Below are positions 1 to 10,037 of a DNA stretch of 34,178 bases, in pieces. Positions within the stretch are counted from its first letter, which is position 1. Each line of letters begins with the position of its first letter. Where the stretch lies: contig QKYT01000115.1 in NCBI GenBank assembly GCA_003550305.1, positions 163,884 through 198,061 on the forward strand, written 5' to 3'. Made by a program: the position numbers and the translations under genes. Source of the stretch: Glomus cerebriforme. Its lineage: Eukaryota; Glomeromycota; Glomeromycetes; Glomerales; Glomeraceae. The notes below the pieces were generated by a model. The model had not been told where the DNA came from and searched no databases. It saw only the letters and a program-made list of their open reading frames with translations.

Positions 1-1160
1 ATGTGCTTTAGGGCAATGCAATTTAGGATATTGTTATGCACATGCTATAGGAACAGATAAAATTGAAAAAAAAGCATTTGAGTGGTACTTAAAAGCTGCT
101 GAAGGTGAAATTGCAAATGCACAAAATAATTTAGGAAATTGTTATCGATTTGGTAAAGGAANTGATAAANATGANANAAAAGCATTTGAATGGTATTTGA
201 AATCAGCTATTGCAGGATTTGCTCAAGGACAATGTAATTTAGGATATTGTTATCAATACGGTAAAGGAACTGATAAATATGAAACAAAAGCATTTGATTG
301 GTATTTGAAATCAGCTGCTGCAGGGTGTGCTAAAGGACAATGTAATTTAGGATATTGTTATGCACATGCTATAGGAACAGATAAAAATGAAACAAAAGCA
401 TTCGAATGGTACTTAAAAGCAGCTGAAGGTGGAAATTTAGTGGCACAAAATAATTTAGGAGATTGTTATCAATATGGTAAAGGAATTGATAAAGATGAAA
501 CAAAAGCATTTGGATGGTATTTGAAATCGGCTGTTGCAGGATGTACTTTAGGGCAATGCAATTTAGGATATTGTTATGCACATGCTATAGGAACAGATAA
601 AAATGAAAAAAAAGCATTTGAATGGTACTTAAAATCAGCTGAAGGTGAAATCGCAAATGCACAAAATAATTTAGGGAATTGTTATCGACTTGGTAAAGGA
701 ATTGATAAAGATGAAATAAAAGCATTTGAATGGTATTTAAAATCAGCTATTGCAGGATGTGCTCAAGGACAATNTAATTTAGGNTATTGTTATCAATATG
801 GTAAAGGAATTGATAAAGATAAAACAAAAGCATTTGAATGGTATTTGAAATCAGCTGTTGCAGGANGTGCTNAAGGACAATGTAATTTAGGATATTGTTA
901 TGCACATGCTATAGGAACAGATAAAAATGAAACAAAAGCATTTGAATGGTACTTAAAAGCAGCTGAAAGTGAAAATGCAACGGCACAAAATAATTTAGGA
1001 AATTGTTATCAATATGGTAAAGGAATTGATAAAGATGAAACAAAAGCATTTGAATTGTATTTGAAATCAGCTGTTGCAGGATGTGTTTTAGGGCAACATA
1101 ATTTAGGATATTGTTATGAACATGCTATAGGAACGGCTAAAAATAAAACAAAAGCATTTG
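1..1160 (+). repeat. 540-bp higher-order repeat of five 108-bp Sel1 units
   Basis: Bases 1-60 and 541-600 are almost identical. The match continues at the same 540-bp offset (181/721, 301/841, 361/901, 481/1021), and a diverged third start lies at 1081. 540 bp is exactly five 36-codon units, so the array grew by duplicating a five-unit block, not single units. This is read directly from the sequence. Confidence 0.85.
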
Positions 1161-1189
1161 AATGGTATTTAAAAAGCAGCACAAAATAA
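2..1189 (+). CDS. Sel1-repeat protein, 5' end beyond window, truncated 3' end
   Basis: The frame is open from base 2 to the TAA at 1187-1189, so the true start lies left of the window; an internal Met at 197 is only a repeat residue. About eleven 36-residue Sel1-like (TPR-related) units are visible. Each follows the pattern AQxNLGxCYxxGxGTDKxxxKAFEWYLKSA, with paired helices. Sel1 proteins are generally scaffolds for protein complexes; the partner is unknown. Units alternate between an 'AHAIGTDK' type and a 'QYGKGIDK' type, which forms a 540-bp higher-order repeat. The last unit stops abruptly after WYLKSSTK, and the tail expected from paralogues lies out of frame downstream (1190-1290), so the C-terminus is probably truncated. 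Eight N bases fall in the repeats. It may be a functional short form or an early pseudogene. Confidence 0.85.
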   Translation, partial: CALGQCNLGYCYAHAIGTDKIEKKAFEWYLKAAEGEIANAQNNLGNCYRFGKGXDKXXXKAFEWYLKSAIAGFAQGQCNLGYCYQYGKGTDKYETKAFDWYLKSAAAGCAKGQCNLGYCYAHAIGTDKNETKAFEWYLKAAEGGNLVAQNNLGDCYQYGKGIDKDETKAFGWYLKSAVAGCTLGQCNLGYCYAHAIGTDKNEKKAFEWYLKSAEGEIANAQNNLGNCYRLGKGIDKDEIKAFEWYLKSAIAGCAQGQXNLXYCYQYGKGIDKDKTKAFEWYLKSAVAGXAXGQCNLGYCYAHAIGTDKNETKAFEWYLKAAESENATAQNNLGNCYQYGKGIDKDETKAFELYLKSAVAGCVLGQHNLGYCYEHAIGTAKNKTKAFEWYLKSSTK

Positions 1190-1445
1190 AAGGGAAGGTT
1201 AATGATTTAGTTGATAAAAAGATTGATGAAGTAGTTCTTAGTTAAAAAGCTACTGATAATGAAATTAAAGAAGCAAATATTAAGTAATTATAGTACCGTA
1301 CATTCTGTATTAAAATTTATTTAGAATTATATGTTATGTTTGGATTATTAATTTATCTTTTTTATAATTTTTTTTTTTTTTCTTTGAAAATAAACAAGAG
1401 ACTTAGCATTATATAAATACTAATTAGGTATTAAAGCTTTAAGTT
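1190..1445 (+). pseudogene. Decayed C-terminal tail and shared 3' flank of Sel1 family
   Basis: After the stop at 1189 the sequence still resembles the end of the 11073-12917 gene. A stretch around 1210-1235 matches the 'IDKKIDKAV' coding region. About 1246-1285 reads ATDNEIKEANIK in another frame, matching tails seen at the other two Sel1 loci. The flank at 1400-1445 (starting gacttagcattatataaa) is also found at 13171-13220 after the second gene. The duplication therefore covered at least about 250 bp of 3' flank, and this copy has since suffered a deletion and frameshifts. Confidence 0.65.
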
Positions 1446-1666
1446 TATCAACTCTATATTGTTTAATATCTAACCTAATATACCAATAAAACAAGTTCAA
1501 GCGGCTTATGCACGTGGACAGGCATTACATAACCATTAAATTTACTATACTTTATACTTATAGTGTTCCGGGTATTTTACAAAGTACTTAATAATTTAAA
1601 AATTGTATAGTATTTATTTCATTAATGTTGACAGTACTAAAAGGATTTAATATATGAATATTTAAA

Positions 1667-2281
1667 TTTGATTACAATAACCCATTGGATATTCCAATTT
1701 TTTAAAATCAGAGTATATTTCACTTGGTAGATAGAGAAACACATAAAAAATTCTTTGGCACAGAGAATAACATATTTTCTGTAGAGCTACGTCCCTTTAA
1801 AAAAAGTTTGCGTATTATGTTGTATTTAAATGAAAATCGTTTATCAGTAATGGTTGTGAGACCTGTTTAAAGACTTGTTACAGAGATCTAAATTTGCCGT
1901 ATTGAAGACGGATACTTTACATGGGGTACTGATAAAGGAAATACTATAGATAGTGTTATATGGTATAATGTAGTATAATAAACATATCAAATGAGAATGA
2001 AACCCCTTTCTTCAGAAAAATAGCTGATTATCAGCAATTTTTGCGAAGACTTTTAATGATAATTGATTTGATTATTTCATAACAATTATTAATAATCTTA
2101 AACTTATTTTTAATAAGAAAATTTGAAGGCAGTTAACGAATTTACAAATATAAATAACCTTCACAATTTTGATAAAATAAAATTCGAATAAAATTTCCTG
2201 GCTAGACTAATCTAAATTTACAGATTTTATTATTAATTGAACTCTATAATTTTCAAAACTTTATTCAAGTAATCTTTATGA
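1667..2281 (+). pseudogene. Unidentified coding-like relic with in-frame stops
   Basis: One frame reads in a protein-like way across the interval without a frameshift but is broken by many stops. The best part is 1709-1867, 53 codons without a stop, including NIFSVELRPFKKSLRIMLY; 1892-1975 continues with ICRIEDGYFTWGTDKG. First codon positions are G-rich compared with second and third in this part, as expected of coding DNA. The interruptions up to 2054 are TAA or TAG, which glutamine codons would give by one C-to-T change; TGA appears from 2057. The family is not recognised. Stop density over the whole frame is not clearly below chance, so only the first half is reasonably supported. Confidence 0.3.
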
Positions 2282-3912
2282 TATAATTAGAAGTTTGATT
2301 TAGGATGATTATTAAACAAGCCAATGGCGAAGTTTTAATAAATTATGCTGTAGCGATTGATTTAATTTAGATATCTGAATAAACAGATAACAGATCCAGA
2401 AAGATTAATAAATAATAAATATTATTTTCAATATCATCATAGATTATTATTCAATTCCTTCATTATTCCAAAAAAAAATTTTAAAACTTTATTTTATGTT
2501 CCTTATTTCACTGCAGAATTAACTTTCATTTGTATTAGTACCTTATCTGCTGTATTACTACTATTACTACTATCACTCCAGGAACTAACAATTGAATATA
2601 AATCCTATTGTTTTTAACTGATAAACCTTAAATAACCTCAAACTTCAACTTACTTCATCTTGAATTTCATCATAATTATTGCACATCTTTACAGTATGTT
2701 TTAAAATTTGTGATAAGTAAAAGGAAATATAAGTTGAATCTAATTTAAAAGATTCTAATTCAGTTAACATCAATCATGAAAATTGTTATAATCCACCCAA
2801 TAAATTACTGTATGCTGTAAAGAATATGTTCCTTATTGCATAATAGAAAGATGGACCTATGAAAATCATGATATTGATGAGATGGATTTGCTAAAATGTA
2901 TTTGCAACATGGATTGATAATAATGCAAAATATACTAAACAAGATGATGAAAGTTGGAAAAAATTTATGATAAGATTATTATTATTATTTAACTTTACTT
3001 TTTGAATTTTAAACTTTTTGAAATGTTTAAGTATAATTATTGTTTTAAAGTTTACTGTATAATGAAAGATACAGAATTTATATTGATGTGTTATTTTAAG
3101 TAATTTTAATAATATTTTATCAGTTATAAAAGAAAAAAATTTTATTTAAATAATTTATCACAGGAACTTAAGAGTTTACATGAATTAGGATAATTTTATA
3201 AAAATCTTTATAATAGAAATATATTATAGAAAGATTATGGAAATGGTCAGAATGTTTCTTATTATATTCCTTGGCTAATGCATAAACTATTCTAATAAAT
3301 AAATTATTCGAATTAGATTGAATTTCTTAATATTTAGCTCCTCTAATGATAGTGGTTTCCTTTCCATCTGTGGAATTTTTTTTTACCAAAATTGTGTTTG
3401 TGTCAGTTTTGGTGATAAATCAAATTACATTAGTGCTATTAGACATAATAAATATATTATAAAACTTTTGACTTGTTCCTAATATAGATATTAATTTACA
3501 ATTTATTATCCAGAGATACCAAAAAAATACTATAATGTAATACGAAATATTATAAATTCTAGATAAATGAATATTAAAAAAAGAAAACCAAACATCAAAT
3601 TGATTAATACTCTTAAAAACTGGCCGGTTAATTAATGAGCTATAGAAAACGATTTTATAAATTTAAAAAAAATATATACAATATACTTTATAATATTAAT
3701 TTAATATTTATTTAAAAACATGATTTTAAATAGTTTTTTAATTTTTTTTTAATAGATGATTATCATAACCTATTAATTAACTTTTTAAAATAAAAATAAT
3801 ATTACTAAAAAAAAAAAAATATTATTTTTGTATTTTTTCCAACTTCTGATCTTTTCTTCTTATATTTCTTCATTATATCCCCTCCTACATTTCCGTAAAT
3901 GCTAATCAAATG
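2282..3912. other. AT-rich region without an intact gene
   Basis: No standard-code reading frame of note. Short coding-like patches occur in shifting plus-strand frames: around 2305-2410 (starting MIIKQANGEVLINYAVAIDL), 2735-2860 (with NPPNKLLYAVKNMF), 2890-2965 (with WIDNNAKYTKQDDESW) and 3165-3330. They could continue the relic at 1667-2281, but frames change and the patches are short. The stretch 3640-3840 is plain low-complexity AT. Confidence 0.4.
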
Positions 3913-4686
3913 TTACACATTGACAGAAAAACTATTTGACATTTTATTTATATTTAGTGAAACAAGTCTAGGGCTAATGGATTACTTTAAAAAGTTTAGT
4001 TCATATTTCCAAAATCTTTTTACTATTATATTTTCCTTTTTTTTTATACATTCTTTCATTCAAATTGTTCTTTCCATTTGTTCCTTCTTTAATTTTTTGT
4101 CTTATCCATTCTTAAAATGGTTTATTTCCTTTTGATTTCTTCCTCATTTGTCCGATCATTTTTTACATTTCTTCTTATCCTTTTAATCATTCACAAAGTC
4201 CTCTTTTAGCATTATGTAGCAAAGATCATATAAAATATTTCGTAGCAGAAATTATTCAAAAATTTTTTTTGCGCGGGTTAATTCTCTATTGGTTTATTTG
4301 CTTATTATTTCTTTAATTTGTTTTTTATCCTTTTCTTTAATTTTCCTTTTTTCTTTCTGTATCTTCTCTGTTATCTTGATCTCACATTCTTTAATTCATC
4401 CATCAGTTGGCATATTTATCTGTTATTTTTTATTCCAATTTTTTCTATTATTTTTTAATTTTAATAAAACTTTGATTTTCACATTCCAACATGCTGAAAT
4501 GGGTTGATTATCTTCCTTAAAGTTGTTACGTATTTTTACTCAATCATTCGCTTTAGGAAATGCAACAGTTTTGTAATTTTATCTTAAAGTACTATTTCTT
4601 TCTTCTTTTTTTCTTTTATCTTCTTGCTATCTGTTGAAATCTCTCATCACGATGATCTTTTTAGTCTTCAATTTTGCTTCATAAAC
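3913..4686 (-). pseudogene. Long minus-strand relic frame with stops, unidentified
   Basis: A single minus-strand frame of exactly 258 codons, lysine- and glutamate-rich, is interrupted by about 13 stops. Many sit where Trp or Gln would read well, for example KCKK*SDK*GRNQKE, consistent with TGG to TGA/TAG and CAA to TAA transitions. Near its start it reads KKIIVMRDFN, which loosely resembles the GDFN motif of LINE-type endonucleases; that is a weak hint only. The phenylalanine-rich plus-strand frames over the same bases are antisense shadows. The strand is strongly purine-biased, so composition could create part of this impression. Confidence 0.25.
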
Positions 4687-4702
4687 ATAAATACAAAAAG
4701 AA

Positions 4703-5225
4703 AAGTAAATAAAGAGGAATTTTAATCTAAACCAACCAGCCAGTTAGGAGATACTCAACTATCTGACCGGCTTTCCTTGCCTGATATGAGGAAGGTATCA
4801 TATACAGTATAAGGAAGTTAAGAGGGAGTTTAAAGGAGAAAAGGAGAAAAAAAAACCAACCAGCAGATACTCAACTATCTGAAGCTTTCCTTGCCTGATA
4901 CGAGAAAGTTCTCATATACAGTATAAGGAAGATAAGGGGGAGTTTAGAAGGGTAGATGATGTAGTTTTTAAAAAGGATTATTATAGAGAGGAAATAAAAT
5001 TGTGATAATAATATAATTAAAGACCATATGAAAATTAATACGAAATATTGATATTTATACATTTAAAAATATTAAGAATATATGATGAGTCGCATCATGC
5101 AAATTTCTATATTTGGGAAATTATGCAAGATTAATAATGATTTATTACGTGATTTTACATGCAAAATTTCTATAATTAGTTTAATACCCGGTTTTTCTCT
5201 ACTAGTATTCGAAATGAGTCAAAAT
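4703..5225 (+). repeat. Double-hairpin dispersed repeat, copy 1
   Basis: This copy shares extended similarity with 7676-8262 in the same orientation. It contains two tandem units. Unit 1 has hairpin A (arms 4738-4747 and 4763-4772) followed directly by hairpin B (4773-4816). Unit 2 (about 4856-4932) has the same pair with a shortened hairpin A. Each hairpin B ends in the motif tacagtataaggaag. The downstream part (to about 5225) also matches copy 2, including the stretch tctactagtattcgaaatga. No reading frame is present. It could be a MITE-like element or a structured non-coding unit. Confidence 0.7.
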
Positions 5226-7675
5226 CTATTGGGTATCGATGGTTAATAGATATAGTATAGTATCACTTAATCAATTAATTGTACAAGCTTAGAAAATTTA
5301 GTAAATAAAATATAAAAATTATAAAATCATTAAAATCATATAATTACAAATCAAAATACCAATTTTATTGTTATAGTTCTTTATTAAAATTAAATTATAT
5401 AAATTACATCTTTTATCAATAATTATTTTTTTTATACATACTAATAAATTATGATTTCACCATAAAAGATTACTTTTTTTTTTCTTTTAATTGATTGAAT
5501 TTTTAACTTAGAGTTATTTAAATTAAAAAGATAACAGATACAGTATTTATAAACGTTTCAAATTAGATAAAATCAGATTTCTATCCAGAGAGAAAAGACT
5601 TTCTTAGAAATATTCATTTTTAATGAATTTTTTTTTTGCTTTACACAAGTTAATCTATTCCATCGGTATGATACGTTTTTCTCGATAAAAAATTTATATT
5701 ATTTTTTACACGATTTCGGAAAACGTTAAGATACATTTAATAATATAAAGGAAGCTTTTTTAACAAATTGAAGATTAATCGATTACAAATATCAGAAGCC
5801 GAAAAGGACAAACAAATCAGGAATAAGCAGATCTTAAACAAAAAAAAACAAAATTATTAAATTATCAAATTTTTAAATTTACCTTTACATTAGATGAAGC
5901 AAAATGCAATACTAAACAAGGATAACATAGTCTAGGGGCATAAATTATAAAGCTGATGATAACTAGAATATTCTAATGCCACATGCAATATTACAACTGA
6001 AATTTAAGTTTGTAGATAAAATCATCATGGTAATATCAGAGATGAATTATAAAGTAATTCTATATAGAAAAGCATTGACATTCGATTGCGAAAATAGTTT
6101 GATGAGTTAGTATTATCTAATATTATCATGAGTTGCAGAATAAATACCATAGATCATTATTTCATTTTATATTGTTTGAACAAAGAAAATTTTGAGATTA
6201 TAAATAACATCAAAAGAACGCTATGCAATGATATAGTTCTATTTTGAACTTTGGCGTTCGCCACATGAGTTTTTTTTTTTTTTGCAACATTTTATTAAAA
6301 AAAAAGGACTGAATATTTTCCAGCATTTGAAATAGGTTACTATATATTGGCGGGATTTTTCTAAATAAATTAATTACGTTAAAATATTGGTGACATTTTA
6401 TTTATTGGAAAGGATTCATGTTGAAAAAAAAGATTATAAACAGTATACTGTAACTGAAGAATAGTATATATATGCTCAACTTCATCAATCATTTAAAAAA
6501 GAGGAGATTGTGGTATCGGAAAGAAATCTTTTTAATTTTTAATTCTCGTCACAAAAATTTTTTTACGAAAATTTCGAATAAAGTCATATACTGATATACA
6601 ATCATATCAAATAATTTATTGTTAAAATCTGATTAAAAAAACACTTATATGGGCATAATTTAGCTGATGCATAGATGATGATGCTTTATCAGAATTTTAA
6701 TTCTTGTTTATTTACAAAATTAGCTTTATAAAATGTGTTTTATGTTTTCTATGATACAAAATTATTAATTAAGGTGTTTGATACTATTCTAAACTTCTTG
6801 ACAGAAAAATTATTAAATCTTTTCAAAAATATTTTTACGACCAAATGTCCATTCAAAAATATTAAACTATATATTATAAACAATAAAATTAGAATTATTC
6901 TTTGAATTATATTATTATTTTTGTATTCAAATGTAATCTATTTATTTGGATTAAAATTTTTTTAGTCGTAATATATGTGTTCTTTAACTTTTCAATGTAT
7001 TGATGATATTCCTTATTTGTTCAACATTTTAATTACTAATCAAATTTCTGTTTTATGAAAAATGTCATTTTTCACATTATTTTCATCCTCATTCTCATTA
7101 GAAGGAGTTTCATTGTGGATTTCCTTCATCATCTTGTTTCAACATTGATTATTGATCCAACCATTCATTCCATCTTTAATCCTAAGGATCTTTTTTTATC
7201 ATTAAAAATTGATCAACAATTATAAATTTCTGAATCTTTGCCCAATTTCCAAAATCATACATATTGAAGAATTCCATTCTCCTCTATCTTCCATTTACCA
7301 TGCCGTATAGCTGGATTTATTGTCTTTGTCCAAATTAAGATGTTCAGAATGATCCTCAAGACAACCTTCCAATTTTTCACCATATACGTTTGTTTATGAT
7401 TTGATATTTAATTCCATTGTGATCCATTGTCAATTGTAATTATTATGACGTGCAATATATAGTATCTTCTTATTTCTACAGTTATCTCATTCACTTTTGT
7501 TAATGCTGGAAGGGTCACGAGTTTTCCATTTAATTATTTATTCTTTGGGTATCGTATTTCGAATATACTGTTTAGATAATTCACACCAAATAACATTCAT
7601 ATAGAAATATTAAAAGTCTATTTTTTAATTAGAGATGATTAAAGACCTTACTATTAATACCTAATTTTATCTTTA
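5226..7675. other. Gene-free region between the two double-hairpin repeats
   Basis: No intact gene is visible. A minus-strand patch at about 7090-7480 reads coding-like (EKLEGCLEDHSEHLNLDK, then RWNEWLDQ and NETPSNENEDENN) in changing frames with stops, suggesting an unidentified relic. A plus-strand patch at 5996-6247 is ambiguous because two frames look equally plausible. Otherwise it is AT-rich sequence with homopolymer tracts. No transposase or reverse transcriptase motif was recognised that would make the flanking repeats LTRs. Confidence 0.4.
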
Positions 7676-8262
7676 CAAGTTATAAAGAGGAAATTCTAAT
7701 CTAAACCAAACCGGCCAGTTAGGAGATACTCAACTATCTGACCGGCCTTTCCTTGCCTGATATGAGGAGGACCTCACATACAGTATAAGGAAGTTAAGAG
7801 GTAGTTTAAAGGGATTAAGGGATTTAAAAAGAAACTAGGCCAGCCAGTTAGGAGATACTCAACTATCTGACTGGCCTTTCCTTGTCTGAAACGAGGAAAA
7901 CCTCGTATACAGTATAAGGAAGTTAAGAGTGAGTTTAAAGGAAAATGATTGTAAGGGAAGATAAAATTAGGATAATAATAATAAGAGATACATTAAAAAA
8001 TGTAAAGAAAAAAACGGTAGTATTTATATATTTTAAGAATATTAAGAATATAAAAATGAGTCAAAACATAAGAAATTTGCGTGATGTGAATCATCATGCT
8101 TAATTATGTAATTTTCTATTTTTAAATATAGTTTATACTTTTATATGTCACATAAAATTAAAATAATCAATGAATAATTACATAATCTTTTATTTATTCA
8201 CATGAAAATTTCTATATTTGTTAACAACTCATGATTTTTCTCCTAGTATTCAAAATGAGTTA
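7676..8262 (+). repeat. Double-hairpin dispersed repeat, copy 2
   Basis: Second copy of the element at 4703-5225, also with two units. Unit 3 has hairpin A (arms 7713-7722 and 7738-7747) and hairpin B (7748-7793). Unit 4 has hairpin A (7843-7851 and 7867-7875) and hairpin B (7877-7921). Relative to copy 1, several substitutions occur in both arms of a stem so that pairing is kept; for example the base pair is C:G in unit 4 hairpin B but T:A in units 1 and 3. No coding frame is present. Confidence 0.7.
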
Positions 8263-9033
8263 GATAATAAATTACATATTTCTACTAAAATGGTAGTTCA
8301 TTAACCAATAATATTTCTTTACCATAATCTACTGTAGAAAATAGAAATAGCACTAGTTGATAACATCACATAAAATTTCTTTATATATTTTTATAAGGAC
8401 AAATTCTATTTTTTTCATAGATCATTTATAAATTGACGACAATTTTTTTTTACTGAAAATTTTTAGACTGTGGAACCCATCTAGATACTGAAAAATATTT
8501 CGGAACAAACCACTTTTAATTCCATAACAACAGTCTCTCTCATAATATAATAATTAGAACTATCTTTCTTCATATGAACTAAGTTAATTTGGCAGGCATA
8601 GTTACTTAAAGAGAGAAAATATTATAACTGTTTATTTTTTTGGTCTATCTTAATTATACCTTTTGTTTCTTCATTTATTTACTTTATGACTTTGCCCTTG
8701 TTCATCTCGTTATTGCATTTTTATATATTTATATATTGATTTCTTTTTTAAAGTTTATACGCGTTTAATCATGATTATTATTCTACAAATCTATCGATAT
8801 GAATCGGATAGTAGTAAGGCAATAACCGAATAAACACTATAAAAAAATTAATATTTAAAGATTTTAATGCAGTGTTAGCATCCGTTATATACAGTATTTA
8901 GTTGCTAATTTTGGCCGATTTTCTGATTTAGCTGACAAAGAAAATTGGACAATCATATTTTATTATATATCAAAAAGTAATATATATATATATATAATAA
9001 AACTTGTTAACTATGATCCGTTATAGTATTACA
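8263..9033. other. AT-rich intergenic sequence
   Basis: Nothing beyond AT-rich sequence, a short (AT)n run near 8980-8997 and poly-T tracts. No RNA gene or reading frame is supported. Confidence 0.5.
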
Positions 9034-9714
9034 TTAACTAACTACATTAGATTTCTCAACAACACCTAAATTAATATATTTCTTAATTAATTTAATGACT
9101 TCTTGTTTATTATAATGTTCATAACAATTAACAATGATTAAAGTAAGTGATTTTTTTTGGTATACGATTTGCCCAACTTATAAAAAAGGATTCCAAATCA
9201 TCTGTTGATAATTCTGGCATTATATTACGCACATATATTTAATACACACAAATTCTTTGGTGAAAACTCAGCTATGGTATTTAACAAAATTTTTTCATTC
9301 AATAAAGTATCATTACACCAAATTTCAATATTTTCTAATTGTTTACAATTATTAAAGATTAATTTTGCTGTTTCCATTTCATTATACATAAAATTAGTAC
9401 AAAATAATCTTAAATTTGGATAAAATCTACTTATAAATAAATTTAATGAATTATCACAATCACTAACTTGAAATTCTTTCAAATATTTTCCATTGATTTC
9501 CAAGAATTTTATAAAATATTCACATTTTGACTTGAATAGGGAAATTTTAAAATTTGTAATTGTGAGAAAGTAACATATTGTAATTCATTAAAATCATTAA
9601 AAAGATGAATAAATTCTTCAGAAGCATCAGATTTGATTGATAATACAAGTTCTTGTAAATTTGTGAATTTAGAGATGAATGATAATGAAGGATAATCATA
9701 TAGATTTACTGTAT
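9034..9714 (-). pseudogene. F-box/LRR protein relic, C-terminal half only
   Basis: Read on the minus strand this is the leucine-rich C-terminal half of a Rhizophagus-type F-box protein. It begins about VNLYDYPSLSFISKFTNLQE, goes through LKEFQVSDCDNSLNLFISRF and NNCKQLENIEIW, and ends with the usual tail around ESFFISWANRIP and LIKKYINLGVVEK before a TAA at 9034-9036. Two one-base frameshifts break it, near 9540 and at 9220-9225, the latter also adding a stop after LCVLNICA. The N-terminal F-box is absent upstream of 9714. The longest surviving frame is 9225-9503. If ever functional it would have been an SCF ubiquitin-ligase substrate receptor. Confidence 0.75.
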
Positions 9715-10037
9715 TTCACGCGTAACAAAAAAAGTTGCCTTTAAATTATTCCCTATAAAGACGCTTAGAAGAAAATTTACAAAAATAGAAATGAACGAAA
9801 CAATTTAATAACAATAATATAATTCAGTATAACAAAATTTATTCATCGTCAAACTATGAAAATCGAACAAAAATTGGTAACAATAATAAATAATCACAAA
9901 TCCTATTGCGGGAATGCAATAAATAAGATATATTGATGGCGGATTATAAATATTTACCGTCTGTTTTTTTTTTGTAAAATCAAAGAAAGTTACTAACATT
10001 ATAATTTTAAATAGAAAAAAAGCCAAATATTATTATT
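9715..10037. other. Intergenic sequence between two relics
   Basis: AT-rich; a 73-codon minus-strand frame at 9805-10026 has no family resemblance and is most likely chance. Confidence 0.4.

Noticed and set aside
1..1189. CRISPR-like regular repeats
   Set aside because: The 108-bp periodicity is in-frame Sel1 coding sequence with no spacer/repeat contrast, in a eukaryotic genome.
1446..3640. A functional gene using the ciliate nuclear code (TAA/TAG as Gln)
   Set aside because: Runs free of TGA of this length are expected by chance in AT-rich DNA, the reading frame changes several times, TGA also occurs in frame, and other relics in the window show Trp-to-TGA decay. Kept only as an alternative explanation.
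3899..4507. Two phenylalanine-rich plus-strand frames that look like small membrane proteins
   Set aside because: They are the antisense of a lysine/glutamate-rich minus-strand frame; T-rich DNA gives Phe/Leu/Ile strings in any frame.
5996..6247. Coding-like frame reading TAA/TAG as Gln
   Set aside because: A second frame over the same bases looks equally plausible, showing that impression alone is unreliable here.
5226..7675. LTR retrotransposon bounded by the direct repeats
   Set aside because: No gag, protease, reverse transcriptase, RNase H or integrase motif, no primer-binding site, and the repeats contain tandem hairpins unlike typical LTRs.
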